Of a stretch of 46,455 nt of DNA, positions 20,512-31,318 are shown piece after piece. The first letter of the stretch is position 1, and every line of letters starts with the position of its first letter. This stretch comes from Chara braunii (Eukaryota > Streptophyta > Charophyceae > Charales > Characeae): NCBI GenBank assembly GCA_003427395.1, contig BFEA01000381.1, positions 174,893-221,347 on the forward strand, in the 5' to 3' direction. The notes beneath the pieces were generated by a model. The model was given only the letters and a program-made list of their open reading frames with translations, did no database searches and was not told the origin of the DNA. The position numbers and the translations under genes are program-made.

Positions 20512-21900
20512 GTGTTCCTCCAAAGGGCTGCGTCTACCGTATGGGACAAGGCGAGACAAATTGATGATATGATTGATTGTGGATGGATTAGGCCTAGTGA
20601 GTCTAAGTTCAGTGCACCTGTCCTGTTTGTGCTGAAGAAAGGAGGCAAGCTCCGGATGTGTATTGACTATCGTGGCCTAAACCGTATCACCCGAAAGAAC
20701 GCTTATCCCTTGCCTCATATAGATGATATGCTAGATGCTGCAGGTGGGTGCAAGGTCTTCTACAAGATCGACCTTAAGTCTGGCTACCACCAGATTGAAG
20801 TTGATCCGAGCGACGAACACAAAACTGCATTCAAAACACGCGATGGGTCGTACGAATTCATCGTTATGCCCTTCGGTCTTACGAATGCACCAACCACATT
20901 TTAGTGCCTCATGGACAAGGTTCTCCTCCATCAGCTCAACAAGTTTGTTGTTGTTTACCTCGACGACATCCTGATTTTCAGCAAGTCCATGGAAGAGCAC
21001 GTCAAACACCTTGAGGAGGTTTTGCAAGTCCTCAAGCGGGCACAGTTGCATATGAACTTAGAGAAATCTGAGTTTGGAAGGGACAGCGTCATCTATCTTG
21101 GGCACCGGATGTTTGCAAACGGCCTTGCGCCAGAGGCAACCAAGGTTGAGGTCATACGAAAGTGGCCTCAACCGGTGAACGTATGCGAACTGCGTTCTTT
21201 TCTTGGTTTGACTTCGTATTACCAAAAGTTTGTGCCCAAATTTTCTATCATTGCTAACCCACTCTCGAGACTAACAAGCAAGAATGTTGCCTATGCGTGG
21301 TGTGAGAAATGCGAGACTGCGTTCCAAGCCTTGAAAGACGCTTTGGTAAGTCATCATGTGCTCCGGATTGCGGATCCCAACCTCACGTTCATGGTCACTA
21401 CCGACGCAAGTCGGTATGGGATTGGTGCAGTGCTGCAACAAGATGATGGCGATGGCATGCGTCCGCTCCAATATTAAAGCAAACGCATGCATAGCCACAA
21501 GGTAGCTACCTCCACATACATGCGTGAGCTCTATGCCTTGCAAGAAGCACTCACGCATTGGAAGCACTACCTCTCTAGTCGCCACTTCAAGGTCTACTCA
21601 GATCATCAGACCTTTCAGTGGATCAAGATGCAAACTAATATCTCCCCGACGTTGACCCGCTGGCTGCATGACATTGATGTTTACAATTTTGAACTGAAAC
21701 ATAAGAAAGGTTGTTATAATTGTGTTGATGATGCTTTGTCGCGTCATCCTGAGTTTTTGACTTGCCTTGTGAGCTTGTATGACCTTCAAAGGAAACTGAA
21801 GGAGGATCTAGTCGAACATACTGCCAAGAATCCGAACCTTAGTCCCATCCTTGAGCAGCTCAAGGCTGACCCTAGCAGTCAGCCTGATTTTCATGAGTAG
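20512..21900 (+). pseudogene. E1 reverse transcriptase and RNase H, broken
   Basis: The RT copies the RNA into cDNA and RNase H removes the RNA strand. RT motifs: FRMCVDYRGL-type [10 protein letters not shown] (20651), [11 protein letters not shown] with the first catalytic Asp (20764), MPFGLTNAP (20866) and VVYLDDIL with the two further Asp (20950). RNase H: TTDASRYGIGAVL (about 21396), RELYAL (about 21523), SDHQTFQW (21598) and VDDALSRH (21725). TAG at 20902-20904 falls where Gln is expected after TTF. TAA at 21475-21477 splits RNase H and TAG at 21898-21900 closes the frame. All in one frame (20512 to 21900), so three point mutations account for the damage; catalytic residues are kept. Confidence 0.9.
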
Positions 21901-23098
21901 GGTCTTGTATTCCGCCGTATGGGAAGTTTGATCATTTGTGTGTACCCAACCATGCGCCTCTCCGGACTCATTTCTTGGATTTGGCACATGGTCGGAGTGG
22001 ACACTTCGGCTTTGAGAACACTTATGGAAGTCTTTTGCAGCAGTTTGATTGGCCGGGAATGAAGGGATCAGTTCAGAAAATTATTGTTGAATGTCAAGTC
22101 TATCAAACGACCAAGGTCCATAGGCATAAGCCTTATGGCCTGCTGAAACCCCTCCCCATTCCTGATGGACCCTGTGAGTCGATTTCCATCGACTTCACGG
22201 ACATGGGAAAGATGAGTAAAGGAGGAAATTCACAAGTCATGGTCATCGTGGATCGTTTTTCCAAATTTCTGAATTTTGATTCCTTTCCCTCCCCATGCCC
22301 CAACTGAGCTTGTGATCGAAGGATTTCGTCAGCAGTACATTCTGCAGTTTGGCCACCCAAAAACTATTGTGAGTGATCAGGACCCCAGATTCATAAGTAA
22401 AGATTGGAAGGACTTCACTTCTCAGATTTACGACATTAAACTCGACAAGACTTCTGGTTGACACCCCGAAGCCAATGGATTGGCCGAGGAAATCAACGAG
22501 ACTGCCATTCAACTACTTCGCGCGTTAATTGTTCCAGATCATAACACCTGGTCTGACGCCCGGCATGCCTGGCTACAATGCCAAGTATGCACGCTTGCTC
22601 AAAGTTGCTATCGCAGCAATGAACAAGCGTCACCATGCCATGATCAAACATGCTAACAAGTCGCGCAAAGAAGGGAACTTTGAAGTAGGAAGTTATGTCA
22701 GGGTCAAAATGTCTGAGTTTTCTAACGAAGAGGGCGTATCACGAAAGCTTCTTCCATTGTACTATGGTCGTTGGCAGGTTCTAAAGGTGGTTGGGGATGA
22801 TTTTGGTCCTTCGTATGTGATTGACGTGCCTCCTCGTTTGAGCACATATCCGGTCTTTCACGTGTCCAAACTGTTTCCACACATCGACGATGAGACTTTT
22901 CCTTTCCGAGATCCTATGATACCTCGTCCTATCGGCGGCGGCCATGAGATAGACATAATTGTTTCCCATGAAGGAAGAGGGAGGAACAAACAGTACAAGG
23001 TTCACTTCCTCTATCACCCGTTGAATGAGTTTTTCTGGATCGACCGAAAAGAGCTGCTAAAGAATGCTCCCCGTGTTGTTAACGCTTATGAACGATAG
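21901..23098 (+). pseudogene. E1 integrase with chromodomain-like tail, broken and internally deleted
   Basis: Integrase inserts the cDNA. The N-terminal HHCC zinc domain lies near 21960-22110, but its second Cys is Tyr (TGT to TAT at 22101-22103). Core Asp residues: SIDFTD (about 22188) and SDQDPRF (about 22372). The Glu is in HPEANGLAEEIN after a TGA at 22459-22461, where Arg (CGA) is expected. A frameshift lies near 22290. About 40-50 codons are missing at about 22550 compared with E2. The C-terminal part (22555-23098) includes YPVFHVSKLF and a chromodomain-like end, QYKVHFLYHPLNEFFWIDRK, as in chromoviruses; that module usually tethers integrase to heterochromatin. Confidence 0.85.
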
Positions 23099-23217
23099 AT
23101 CGTTGATGGACAGATTGCTAAGTTTTCTGCAAAACTCACTCCTCACGGTCTTACTAAATCTCTCTTTCTGATCTACGCCTACGACGCATTTTGTGTCGAC
23201 TCTGAATGAGTTACCCG

Positions 23218-23250
23218 CTCGAAGGGACCTCGCTCTCGAGAGGAAGGTAG
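23218..23250 (+). other. E1 polypurine tract region
   Basis: A purine-rich stretch, GAGAGGAAGGTAG, sits directly before the 3' LTR start TGTAATGACC at 23251; it would prime plus-strand synthesis. Confidence 0.65.
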
Positions 23251-24645
23251 TGTAATGACCCGCCAAAACACAGACTGAGAACACTGCTGATTTCGAGGAT
23301 TTGCCACTGGAATATTCGCCTTGCTGAGATTCTTGCATTCTGCTGTGGTTTCCAAGCCTGTCTGTGTGTGTGTGCCTGCCGGTTTGCGTGCTTGTCTGAG
23401 TGCTTGTCGGCTGAGTGTGGGTGTGACCCACAAGGGTACTTGTTGGTTGAAAGGCCCCGCAGGGCCGGTACTTGTGGCCATGACTTTGAGGGTTGCAGCG
23501 GGGAAAACACTCAAGTAGCGGGGGTAGGCCCGCGACACTTAGAGCCTCGGGAAAAAACACTCAAGTAGCAGGTACGCTGGTGCCACTCAAGTAGTGGTAG
23601 AAGTGTCGCGTACTGGAGACCGAGCAGAAGAAGACAAAAAGATGGCATTTTTAGAGGCCCAGTAGCAGTCGGTTAGAGATAGGCCGGTACTAGTCAAAGT
23701 AGACCGAGTCTAGGGCCTGTCTGGACAAAGGCAGAGCCTGCAATGATGTTTCCCTCCGAAAGGGAGGAGGTACCGGTTGCTGGGAGGCCGCTCGGCCTAG
23801 GAAGTCACCGCCCAAGAGGCCAGTAGGCCGCTATATCTTCCGGAGGAGCAAGCAGCTCCTCCTCATTTGCGGTATGCAAGGATTGNCTTCCGGAGGAGCA
23901 AGCAGCTCCTCCTCATTTGCGGTATGCAAGGATTGGCGACATGCTGCTGGAGCCAAGCGCTGGACTTGGGCAGCGCTGCCTAAAGGTGACGAGCAGCTGG
24001 GCGCTCAGACTGGCTATGGCGAGCAGCCCAGCCTGAGGAGGAAAAAGAAGGGGGCGAAGGAGGAGAGTGGCGAGGTACCTACCTGGCTATGGTGGACACC
24101 GTCTTCATCACCTTGTTGGGCGCTGCATCTGGAAGGCCCCAGTTGCGGTAGTGCCGCACCAAGAAAGCTCGAGGCAGAGTCAGGCATGGCGGCTTAGTCA
24201 GCAGCGGCTAGCTACTTTGGGTTCCCCTTTGGACAGGAGCGCAGCGACATAGCTGCTTTGCGTCCTTTGCACAGGAGGGCAGGGCCCTCAGTAGTCCGCC
24301 ATAGCCTAGGCATGTGAGAGGTGGAAGAAAGGGGGGAAGCCATAGCTATGGTAGACCTATTGTGATGTCAGCAGTAAGAGGGAACTTCGGACATTGATTC
24401 TGGTTCATCCACTCATTGTTATTTTTATTATTGGAAGAAGAAGAAGATTGGCGAAGTGAAGGAGGAGGAGGAAGGTGGAGAGAGAAGGGGGATTTTTCAT
24501 TGGTCTTGCTGGTGTACATTTTCTTCTTCTTCTTTCTCTCTTCTTTGGTCTCTATCTCTTTGCAAGTGCTTTCATTTCTTTCGCAATTGGGTGGCATTGT
24601 CTTTCTTTGTGAATTTGCACTTTGAAAATGATCAGGACCGTAACA
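23251..24645 (+). repeat. E1 3' LTR (1395 bp)
   Basis: Begins TGTAATGACCC and ends CCGTAACA. It matches the 5' LTR along its length, with many substitutions and a short CTT tract. The same N-separated 49-bp duplication is present (N at 23886). Confidence 0.93.
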
Positions 24646-25121
24646 TCAATTTGGCCTTGGAAGTCCCAGGGTAGTCGTGACAAAGACAAAAAAAAAACAC
24701 AAATGTTGTGTTCCTTCATCCATAGTGCAAAAGTCAAATTGCGAGAAATGCAAGGCTTGTTGAAACTCGAAACAATAGATGGATAGAATCAAAAAGAAGA
24801 ATAGAAGAAAAAGGATCAAAGAAGAAGAAGAATTACACAAGCTACACCAATGTCTTCCCCCTCTTTCCTCCTCATCCCTCTTCTTCTTCCTTACTCCTCC
24901 TCTCAATAATCAATTAAATGCAACTACAAATGAATGACTGAACAGGAATCATATCTGTGTGTTCCTCCTTACTACCAGTAACTCAAAAAACCACTTTTAA
25001 GCCCTAACCTCACTTCTCTCTCCTTCATAGCATCTAGTAGGGCTACGGCAGAACATCCCTCCTCATCACAGATGTTCAGAAGGACAATTCAAACACCACT
25101 TTGTTAGTCCTCTCCCTTTCC
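24646..25121 (+). repeat. dispersed repeat R, complete copy 2 (476 bp)
   Basis: An uninterrupted counterpart of 1531-1651, 3538-3582 and 14264-14539. It starts at the base after the E1 3' LTR and ends where copy 1 also ends. It gives the empty hAT target at 24759-24766. No coding potential recognised; its own origin is unknown. Confidence 0.85.
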
Positions 25122-25329
25122 GTCATAGCCGCACTCTAGGAAGATATCCAAGACCAACCAAGACCCATGCTGGGGCGTTCTTGATACAGCACTGACCAAG
25201 GAAATGAAGATGAAGGTCACCCATAGCGAAGGTGAGTATCTCTATGTTGGATCCTCTCGCTCTCCCTCTTCCTCACGTCCTACTCCCTTCCACTGGCCTT
25301 CTGCTTGCTCTGGCATGGGGCGTAACAGG
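25122..25329. other. sequence related to the minus-strand LTR at 38130-38290
   Basis: Shares a GAAGGTCAMCCATAGCSAAGG segment followed by a TCTCNCTCTCCCTC-rich part and CTCTGGCATG, in the same order as at about 38157-38248. It probably belongs to the minus-strand gag debris to its right. Confidence 0.45.
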
Positions 25330-25947
25330 TGAACACCGGATAGCATTGCAAGATCCATTATCTGCTGCAGTATGACTATGTCTCTTTGCTGCAGCTTGGC
25401 CTGCAACTCGTCGATGAGGCTGAAACACTGCGTTTAACCACCACTACCTGCAAGTTCTCCTGACACTAAAAAGGCTTGACAAAGTCGGGAGACCTGTAAC
25501 TCTCCTCATCGCCGATAGAATTTATCGATGGCGGGTGCAGCCTCTGCGGATCTCAGAGTGGCATTCAACAGCATTGTTTGGAGGCCTGCAGGTAGTGGTG
25601 GTTTAAGAGACCAGCCATCGCTCTTTCTCATCTAACGCAGCCAGGCAGGCAATCTCTTTGCAATAGGCCTTTTCATTGGCATTCCTATCTTTGTTTTCTT
25701 TGTCCTCCTTTTGTATGTTCTCTGCCGTGGCCAGTTCTCGCCGCAGCTTGTCGACATGCCCATTTACGGCATCATGACGTTGTACCCCCTGTCCTGGGGT
25801 CGCCTACTGCACATTTACATCCCCAAGGTCACTTATCGCAACCTCGTACTCCTGCTTGCTCATTGTGGATATGTGTTCCCTCACTTTCTCCTTTTCCTCT
25901 ACTTTGGTCTTAGAATGTAAGCAATAGCAATGTTGTCTCCCATACGG
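25330..25947 (-). pseudogene. minus-strand gag remnant (coiled-coil part)
   Basis: On the minus strand an open stretch reads KVEEKEKVREHISTMSKQEY at about 25910-25840 and stops with TAG near 25807. It then continues KLRRELATAENIQKEDKENK and ends LDEKERWLVS before TAA at 25603-25605. Another frame below it reads LLNATLRSAEAAPAIDKFY (about 25575-25510) and LQAKLQQRDIVILQQIMDLA (about 25410-25350). Charged heptad-like composition resembles the N-terminal coiled coil of gag proteins, but no capsid domain or zinc knuckle is present. Identification as gag is inference. Confidence 0.5.
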
Positions 25948-26128
25948 TGGAAAAGGAAAAGAAAAAGCACTCAAAGAGTTGAGGAAGGTAGTACACTCAA
26001 AGCCGAAGCAGCAATTAATTCAGACTTGAGAGAAAACACAAAAGCAGTATGCCGCTGTATGCGGTCCAACCAAAATAAACCCAAACCAGTTACCAACCGA
26101 CTTCTCGCCAGTGTAGAGCGAAAAAGGT
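25948..26128. other. unassigned DNA left of E2
   Basis: No gene, PBS or repeat recognised. E2 begins at 26129 after AAAAAGGT; the target duplication cannot be tested because the right end of E2 is in a gap. Confidence 0.5.
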
Positions 26129-27358
26129 TGCAATGACTTGCTGTTTTCTGAGTGCCTGTAGCCTCTCTCTGTCGAGGCTGTACTATAGGTAGGACAGATT
26201 TGTAATTTTTTGTTTGGCTGAGGGCTAACCGAAAGACCTACCTGTGAGGGAAATTCTTGAGGGACATATCTGCAAATCCGGGAAAAATACAGGCCCGGTA
26301 CTAACTCGATTCCCTACAGCTACCCTAACTGCGGATAGCAGGCCCGGGCTACCCCTAGACAGACNGGCCCTATGGGCCTATTCTGAATAGACGGTCCTAT
26401 AGCCTATAGCCGGGTCCGGTAGAGGCCGAGAGGCCGAAACAGATACGGTACCGGTCGGTCAGTCAGTCCGGTCTAGGTCGGTGTAGGCTAGAAGTAGGAT
26501 GGGCACATCGGTTCAGGGCAGCAGCCATATGCTTGAACCGGAAGTGGTGACAGCTCAGCGTGGGGGAAGACGGGCACAGCCAGGCCTTCGGAGTGCAGGC
26601 CATAGCTGGGACCTGCGCTGTACTCTGCCAGCACGCAGGGGCTGACAAGGGTCTGGGTTATCGAGGTCTGCTGGAGGCGAGAGAGATTGGTGCCCTGCTG
26701 GACCCTCCTCCGGAGTGGGGTCCCAGAGGGTTTGCGCTGCAGCCGTAGCTGCAGCTTCTTCATCTCAGAGATCATCTTGTCAGGGTTTGGTGGCGCTGCT
26801 GCAGGCTTCCACCCGGGAAGCCTTCCGACACCTCGTCATCATCAGATACTGTGGTGCTGGTCTTCTTCTTCATCCTCTGTGTAGCGCTTGGCCTCAGAGG
26901 CCTGTTTCAGGGTGGCGCTGCCCCCAGGAGTCTGTATTTGGGTGGCGCTTGATGTTTCAGGGCTCAGGGGGTGTTCCGGGGGTTAATCAGGGTTGGAGAG
27001 TGAAGCGCAGCTCAATTCTGAGCATCGCACTGTATTTCTGAAGTGATCCTGACATTTCGAGACTCTAAGTTTAATAAACAGTGTGTAACTGTGTTTGGAC
27101 TATCATCGTTTCATTGTTTCCTGGATGTGATCTGCTCGGCGTTTCTCTATGACTGGTTGTGAGGATTGAATGGAGTGAATTGCACTTTCAGTGTACCCTG
27201 TCATATCGCATGGGCAAGTTTTCCGCTGTGTTTATCTCTCCCTGTGCGGTGTGATACTCCTATCCTCTCCCCTTCCTTTTGTGTATGTATGGGCATTACC
27301 GGGAAGTCTATGTGAGTGAGTGTTGGCCTTCAGGCAACGAACAACCAGAATCATAACA
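26129..27358 (+). repeat. E2 5' LTR (1230 bp)
   Basis: Starts TGCAATGACTTGC and ends ATCATAACA. It aligns base for base with 34145-35322 except the block at 26528-26542. It has repeated GGCGCT and TCAGGG motifs and AATAAA at 27072, a possible polyadenylation signal. Confidence 0.95.
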
Positions 27359-27360
27359 GT

Positions 27361-27372
27361 TGGTATCAGAGC
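27361..27372 (+). other. E2 primer binding site
   Basis: TGGTATCAGAGC, the standard plant tRNA-iMet PBS core, two bases after the LTR end. Confidence 0.93.
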
Positions 27373-28875
27373 AATTGGATTCAGACTCTGGAGCGATTGA
27401 TGAGTTGGAGCACCCATCATCACCTGGCGAGGTACTGGAGTTGAGCTTCATGGTGATTCATCATCTTCAGGGTTGTTGTCAGTAGGGTGGTGGTTGTGAG
27501 TGTGTGTCGAGAAGCAACAGGCAGAGGGTGACACACTCCTGGCTAGGGTTAAGCAGGAGTGAGTGGCGATTGATAATCCAGAGGCCCAGAAGGCTTTGGG
27601 AGGCTAATTATAGCCTGGCGATTCACCTGGAGGTTGGCGATTGTCAGGGAAGTGATCCCAGGAGGGTGCGATTTTGGAATTGGGTCAGAATCCCCAATTT
27701 CCAATCAGCGTTGTACAGGGTGATGTGGCGCTGTACTGTCTGGAGCAGTTATCAACACCTGGGAGTCCAGATTCGTTGAATCTATCAGTTGGGGGTGAAG
27801 CGCCTCAGGGAAATCTACTAGATCACCAAGTTTGGAAGAATTCTGTACGTGGGAACACTGTATACTACCAGGAGGTGAAACTGGCGAGACAGGGTTGACT
27901 ATTCAGCCATAGCCAAGATTTCATGCATCTTCTTCAGAGTTGACCCTGAAGTGAGTGTGTTCCTTACTCTATCCTGTATGGCGATTCTGGGGCCATTTTT
28001 AGAATAGTGAAATTTGGTCTGTCTGTCAGGTGACAGTTGAAAATCGAAATTCAGACTGTGGGACAGTCGTATCCAACTTCCCCTACCTATCTTCTTTGAC
28101 CTCTACTAATCCTGTTTGACCTCCCCTCTGACTCAAATTTCATCTGCTACTGCTGTATAGTGTTGCGATTCATATTATACTGTGAATTGGATTGTTCGGG
28201 GCCAGGTTGTCAGTGATATTGCAAATTTGAATTCTGCACTGACATAGCCAAAGCTATGGTAGACTAGGGTCAATCATAACTTTGATTCTGCCCGTCATAA
28301 TTCAGTTCTGTCAGTCCTTGGTAAATCGCAATTCAATATACTACCTGTGTCTGAAATCGCACAGGCAGATTTGATGTTTTGAGTCAGTTACAGTGTTTGC
28401 TGTAATTCGCCATACCCCCAGTATGGCATCCAGGGTCATCCAGTGTTGATGTCAACAGGGTAGGTCTAAAAATAGCTTTTCCTGTAAATCGCTGCATCTT
28501 GGTCATCAGTGGATACCTACCTAACCCTAATTAGTCACTCTGTCTGATTACTAATCAACACTAATTAGTCCAAGACTGCATCCTGTCAATTGTTGATCCA
28601 GGATTTGCAATTATTGTGTGCAATTGTTGTGTCAGGGCAGGGATGGAAAAATCGTGAAATTGGTTTTTGCCTGAGTGGACTCTGAACTGACCCTGACCCT
28701 CAAGCGTTCTGCTGAGATTGAGCACTCACTTGCTCAGATTAACCAATCTCCTCTCTCCAGGCAGGTGACCGCAATTGGATTAGTACTGCAGGGAACATCC
28801 AACTCCTGTTACCTGCTGTCTGTTCTTGGATTGTATTTGTCTGTTTGTGTATTTGTCTGTATTGTGGGGAGCAAT
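27373..28875 (+). other. E2 untranslated leader
   Basis: 1.5 kb without a recognised gene. A donor-like GAAGTGAGT near 27951 and an acceptor-like CTCCTCTCTCCAG ending near 28760 could border a leader intron; this is weaker than in E1 or E4. It contains GCCATAGCC at 27907 and a CATAGCCAAAGCTATGG dyad at about 28243. Confidence 0.6.
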
Positions 28876-30467
28876 ATGGCGGAATCAGGGAAGGCTGAGG
28901 GAGTTGAGAGTTCTGGGGAAACACCCCTGGTAAAACTTGAAATGAAAGTACAGCCTGTAACACCTGTACCGCCTGACCCTTTAGAGGCTGAACTGCGGGC
29001 CCAAGAGGAGAAACTCCGCTTGCAGACCCAGGCAGTTGAGAACCTAAAGGCAGAGCTCAAGAGGAAGGAAGAGTATGCCCAGTAAGAAGAAAAGTGTTGA
29101 TTGGAGATATGCAGAGGATTATGAGCCTCGGTATAACCAGTAGGGCAAGTAAGGACATGGCAGAATTCATCCTTTTGAAGGACGAGATTCACCGGTCCTA
29201 CTTTACTAACTGGGATGACCGAATCTCAGGTCTGGAGACCAGTCATTCAGCTTTGTCAAAGAAGCTGGATGACATCTCTGCTTAGCTGAACAACATTGCC
29301 AAACAGTTGCAGATTACCCTTGTTCAGACTGTTCCCCCCTCTTCTAGCCCTTCTGTAGCACCTGTCCCAAAACCCCCACACTTCAGACCTACATCCCCAC
29401 CTCTTACACCCAAGTCACCAGCACCCTCTCAGTCCTCAGCCCCATTTGAGCCGCAGCGGCCCAAGCTGACCCCTCTACCAATGTTCTCAGGAGAAGATCC
29501 TAAGGTGGATGTGGCAGATTGGGTGACTGCGCATCGAACCTACCTGAGTGGGTTCAAATGCGACGAGGATGTGAAGGTGTCAGCCATCCTGGCACGGCTG
29601 GAAAGGACTGCACTAAAATGGTGCACCTCCACCTCCAGCAAGCAGGGGATGGAGATGGCTAATTGGGCGCAGAGGTTGGGGGTGGCTGGATTTCTGCAGG
29701 CCCTGCAGGACCGGTTTGCAGACAAGGAGCAGGCAAGAAAGGCTGCAGACAAAATTATGCGCCTGGGCCAGAAAAAGTTTGATGGCTCCTTGTCCAAACT
29801 GTATTCCACCTTTGAGAGTCTGACATCGACTCCAGGGTTGGAGATGAGTGAGCAGGATCTGCTCATTCATTTCCTGAGGGCAGCGCCTGAGCAATTCCAG
29901 CTTGCTCTTTTCTCTCAGGGCCACAAGGACTGGAGGTCCTTTGGCAGAGCAGCCGTGGACTTGGAGTCATAGCTCCATGTCCAGGAAGCACCTTCTGAAG
30001 GAAGGAAGGGGCCCTCCTCCAAAGGGCGAAGGAGGAGGAAGGGCGCCCTGTTTGCTGCTGCAGCGTTTGGTTCTGATAGTGACGCAGCATCCCAGGGTGG
30101 GAGCCCTCCACCTGGGACTGCATCATCATCAGCTGTAGATCCTGTTCTTGCCCTGGCTGATGCTTTGATGGGCTTGGCAAAGGGAAAGGCCCCAGCCCAG
30201 AAAGCACCAACCAGTCGCCAGGGGAAAGGGAAGGGACGTGCCTCTTCCCCTGGGGCCCAGAGAGTACCTCTACCACGAGACGTCCGCTGGCCAGCTGACC
30301 CACTTGATCCTTCCACCTTCCCCTGGCATGCACTCAGGATCCAGGAGGGAGTTTGGAGGAAGAGGAAGGATAAGGGGGTCTGCCTGAGATGCGAGGAGGA
30401 CCACTTTCTCAAGGATTGTCCCAGTATGCCTCGTAGGTCTGCAGGCAACTCTAGTTCAAAAAACTAG
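28876..30467 (+). pseudogene. E2 gag (coiled coil, capsid, zinc knuckle), broken
   Basis: The ATG at 28876 (MAESGKAEGVESSGET) opens a frame with a Leu/Glu-rich coiled coil up to TAA at 29085. Frame changes at about 29085-29150 lead to the segment DMAEFILLKDEIHRSYF. TAG at 29283-29285 lies where CAG (Gln) fits. The capsid domain follows at about 29480-29960 (FSGEDPKVDVADWVTAHRTY, later LLIHFLRAAPEQFQLALF). TAG at 29970-29972 again suits a former Gln. The zinc knuckle near 30378-30420 reads CLRCEEDHFLKDC, one residue shorter than the canonical CX2CX4HX4C. TAG at 30465-30467 may be the natural gag stop, since pol starts in another frame. Confidence 0.87.
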
Positions 30468-30478
30468 AGCAGAGAGAG

Positions 30479-31318
30479 GTGGAAGCAGCAGCTCCTTCCA
30501 CCAGTGCTGATTCCCTCTCTGATGGAGGCGAATCTTCACATTCTCTCGCTGGTACTTTTATTTCTAGAGTTGCATTGGCAAGGTCTTTCACTTTTGAAGA
30601 CTCTGAACTGGATGAGACGTGGGAGGAGGACGATGCTCAGACTATTGCTGATTTTTTCCTGTCCTTGCAGGAGAAGAAGAAGCACAAGTCTGAACTCATC
30701 CTGCTTCGACCGTACATCCTCGGAGCCAAGACCAAAGAGCTCTTGGACTGTGGGGCTACTCGCAACTTCATCTCTTCCAAGGCAATCAGCAAACTGCACT
30801 TGGATCAGAGGTTGGTGAAGCTGCGACAGCCATTGGAGGTCCGCATTGGGGACTCTTCCACAGTCAGGATTACCACTGCTGTCAAGGGTCTTCCTGTGTC
30901 CTTTGACAAGCAGGGGGAAGTCAGGCATCGCCTGAACTTCTATGTGTTCCCTAACGTTCCCTTTGACCTTGTCTTCTCTATGCAGTGGCTTGGTGCCACC
31001 AATCCTAGGATTGACTGGCGGATTCCTAGGGTTGAGCTGCCTAACCGGCATGGAGTCTATCGCCCTTGCATGCTCGCTGATAAGTACCATCCGACCAACA
31101 GCTGTTATTGCATGAGTGCTTGCAAGGTTTTGCGTTTGTCACGCCAGACTGACCACGCTCGTCTGTTTGTGTCTTATGTCAAACAGACTGACGTGGAGAC
31201 TGCTCCCTGTCCCTCTCAGATTCAGCAGGTGGTAGACCGCTTCTCAGATCTTATGGAGGAGCCTACTAGACTTGTCCATAGGCAGACCAAACATAAGATT
31301 GAGATCCTGCTTGGCTAG
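30479..31318 (+). pseudogene. E2 aspartic protease part of pol
   Basis: The open frame opens with an acidic low-complexity stretch, then the retropepsin loop LLDCGATRNFISS (about 30742), where the usual D-S/T-G reads D-C-G. FDLVFSMQWLGATNPRIDW (about 30962) is the second conserved segment. The linker KHKIEILLG ends at TAG 31316-31318. The same frame continues into RT, so the TAG is a point lesion rather than a domain end. Gag-pol is offset by one frame relative to gag, so expression would have needed frameshifting or a separate start. Confidence 0.85.

Larger units (their letters stand above)
14540..24645 (+). mobile_element. Ty3/gypsy chromovirus element E1 (complete structure, coding dead)
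   Basis: The order is LTR (14540-15949), PBS, leader, gag, protease, RT, RNase H, integrase with chromodomain-like tail, polypurine tract, LTR (23251-24645). Integrase after RNase H is the Ty3/gypsy order. The 5' LTR lacks the first 8 bases (TGTAATGA) of the 3' LTR, and no target duplication is present. Instead both ends abut copies of R. The LTRs differ by numerous substitutions and microsatellite length, so E1 is older than E2. Confidence 0.92.

Noticed and set aside
25711-25920. 69-codon hydrophobic plus-strand frame resembling a small membrane protein
   Set aside because: It is the reverse shadow of the minus-strand coiled-coil segment, whose composition is far more gene-like.
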